The notes beneath the pieces are model-generated. The model saw only the letters and a list, made by a program, of their open reading frames with translations, searched no databases and had not been told where the DNA came from. From Ralstonia thomasii (GTDB lineage Bacteria > Pseudomonadota > Gammaproteobacteria > Burkholderiales > Burkholderiaceae): a DNA stretch of 64,000 nt. This document shows positions 62,797-64,000 of the stretch, in pieces. Position 1 is the first letter of the stretch. The number at the start of each line of letters is the position of its first letter. The position numbers and the translations under genes were made by a program. The stretch lies in NCBI RefSeq assembly GCF_958405895.1, contig NZ_CATZAR010000009.1. One strand, written 5' to 3'.

Positions 62797-63441
62797 ATGG
62801 CCCTGGACCACCTGCGCCGCATTGTTGTCGAGGGGCCCATTGGCGTGGGCAAGACCGCGCTCGCCCAGCGTCTGGCCGATCATCTGCGTGCGTCAACGTT
62901 GTTCGAGACGCCCGCCGAAAATTCCTTCATCGCCCGCTTTTACGAAGACCCCGCGCGCTATGCGCTGCCGGTGCAGCTGCGCTTCCTGCTGCAACGTGCC
63001 GAGCGTCTGAAGGCGTGGCACAAGGCAACGCTCGCCGGCGAGCGCATCGTCGCCGACAGCTTCCTGCCGCGCGACCGGCTGTTCGCCCAGCTCACGCTGC
63101 CCGCCGATGAACTCGCGCTGTACGACGCGATGGCCAATGCGCTGGCCCTGCCGCAACAGCGCATCGACCTCGTCATCTGCCTGCAGGCTCGCGCAGAAGA
63201 CCTGCTGCCACGCGTCACCCGTCGCGCCGTTCCTTACGAAACCGGCATCGATGCGGAGTATCTCGAACGCATCTGCGCCGCATACGGCGAGCTGTTTCTG
63301 TATTACGATGCCGCACCGACGATGATCGTCGACACCGCTGCCTTCGACCCCGCAGGCAACGACGACGATTTCCGCACCTTGCTCGCCCGCATCGACGCGA
63401 TGCGCGGGCCCAAGGAATTCATCAAGCTGGCAACGCGCTAG
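62797..63441 (+). CDS. Deoxynucleoside kinase
   Basis: 214 residues from the ATG at 62797. P-loop VVEGPIGVGKTALAQRLADHL, the DSFLPRDRLFA segment and the late PYETGIDAEYLERICAAY fit the deoxyadenosine/deoxyguanosine kinase family. It sits between folK and panB, a common beta-proteobacterial order. Confidence 0.9.
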   Translation: MALDHLRRIVVEGPIGVGKTALAQRLADHLRASTLFETPAENSFIARFYEDPARYALPVQLRFLLQRAERLKAWHKATLAGERIVADSFLPRDRLFAQLTLPADELALYDAMANALALPQQRIDLVICLQARAEDLLPRVTRRAVPYETGIDAEYLERICAAYGELFLYYDAAPTMIVDTAAFDPAGNDDDFRTLLARIDAMRGPKEFIKLATR

Positions 63442-63497
63442 TCGACGCACCACATGGTCTGCGTGGGCGCTCGCGATGCCCCAATGAGTCTCAGTCC

Positions 63498-64000
63498 ATG
63501 AGCTATCTCCAGGAATCGAACCGCAAGGCCGTCACGGTGACTTCGCTGCAGGCCATGCGTGCCGCCGGCGAGCGCATCGTCATGCTGACCGCCTACGACT
63601 CCAGTTTCGCCGCCCTGATGGATCGCAACGGCACCGACGTGCTGCTCGTCGGCGATTCGCTCGGCAACGTGATGCAAGGCCAGAAGACCACGCTGCCGGT
63701 CACGCTCGAGCACATCGTCTATCACACCGAATGCGTATCGCGTGGGACGACCAAGGCGCTGCTCGTGTCGGACCTGCCGTTTGGCACGTATGGCACGCCC
63801 GAACAGGCTTTCCACAGTGCCGTACGCGTGATGCAGGCCGGTGCGCAGATGGTCAAGCTCGAAGGCGGCGTGTGGCTCGCGCCAACCATCAAGTTCCTGG
63901 TTGAACGCAGCATCCCCGTGTGCGCGCACATCGGCCTGACGCCGCAATCGGTGCATGCATTTGGCGGCTTCAAAGTGCAGGGCCGCGGCGACGAGGCGGC
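63498..64000 (+). CDS. panB: 3-methyl-2-oxobutanoate hydroxymethyltransferase, cut by window end
   Basis: The first 167 residues are visible. VMLTAYDSSFAALMDRNGTDVLLVGDSLGNVMQGQKTTLPVTLEHI and GAQMVKLEGGVWLAP, VCAHIGLTPQSV are PanB motifs. It forms ketopantoate in pantothenate synthesis. The C-terminus lies beyond 64000. Confidence 0.96.
   Translation, partial: MSYLQESNRKAVTVTSLQAMRAAGERIVMLTAYDSSFAALMDRNGTDVLLVGDSLGNVMQGQKTTLPVTLEHIVYHTECVSRGTTKALLVSDLPFGTYGTPEQAFHSAVRVMQAGAQMVKLEGGVWLAPTIKFLVERSIPVCAHIGLTPQSVHAFGGFKVQGRGDEA

Noticed and set aside
1..64000. tRNA, rRNA, CRISPR and IS elements
   Set aside because: Intergenic regions were read for clover-leaf, repeat-spacer and terminal-repeat patterns; none was convincing apart from the Tn7-like end.

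Overview
The window is about 64 kb of GC-rich beta-proteobacterial chromosome. Gene content and order (exbB-exbD-lpxK-ycaR-kdsB-adk, pcnB-folK-dnk-panB, an AiiD/Aac-type acyl-homoserine-lactone acylase, napEDABC next to ccmABCDEFGHI) point to Ralstonia. This is a judgement from recognised proteins, not from a database search. No rRNA, tRNA, CRISPR array or IS element was recognised.

Positions 1-6494 are the right-hand part of a Tn7-like transposon. A tnsA-tnsB-tnsC operon runs leftwards, and the C-terminal part of a TnsD/TniQ target selector runs rightwards towards it. Between tnsA and the element end lie a perfect 16-bp palindrome, a short promoter-to-terminator unit that could encode a small RNA of about 70 nt, an AT-rich stretch, a leftward terminator and an array of TnsB-type binding sites. 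The array stops at a TGT/ACA terminus at position 6494, only 11 bp after the stop codon of the iron superoxide dismutase gene sodB. The layout copies that of Tn7 next to glmS, which suggests that this element uses the 3' end of sodB as its attachment site. The left end and cargo are outside the window.

Positions 6506-43848 are mostly core chromosome: sodB and xseA; a 1-kb non-coding region with DnaA-box-like sequences and three 172-bp tandem repeats; exbB/exbD and lipid A/LPS genes; adk; a short-chain dehydrogenase; a LysR regulator divergent from a BASS-type transporter; amiC-tsaE divergent from queG; a Bug-type solute-binding gene broken by one in-frame stop; ogt-xerD-ybaK-plsY; a GlxA-like regulator divergent from the acylase; murB; ppnP and argG separated by a long hairpin; argF; rpsT; murJ; mutL-miaA; and an alkylation-repair operon (2OG-Fe(II) oxygenase, alkB, alkA).

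Positions 44006-54907 hold the periplasmic nitrate reductase genes napEDABC followed by the complete System I cytochrome c maturation set ccmABCDEFGHI, so the c-type hemes of NapB and NapC can be matured by the adjoining genes. Downstream is ada, followed by a small Ada-type metal-binding gene whose conserved cysteine codon is replaced by TGA. A 31-bp motif with AAT-N6-GCAA spacing occurs upstream of both ada and the 2OG-Fe(II)/alkB/alkA operon, which indicates a shared Ada regulon. The window ends with purM, a PerM-type permease, hda, a HAD phosphatase, pcnB, folK, a deoxynucleoside kinase and the start of panB.
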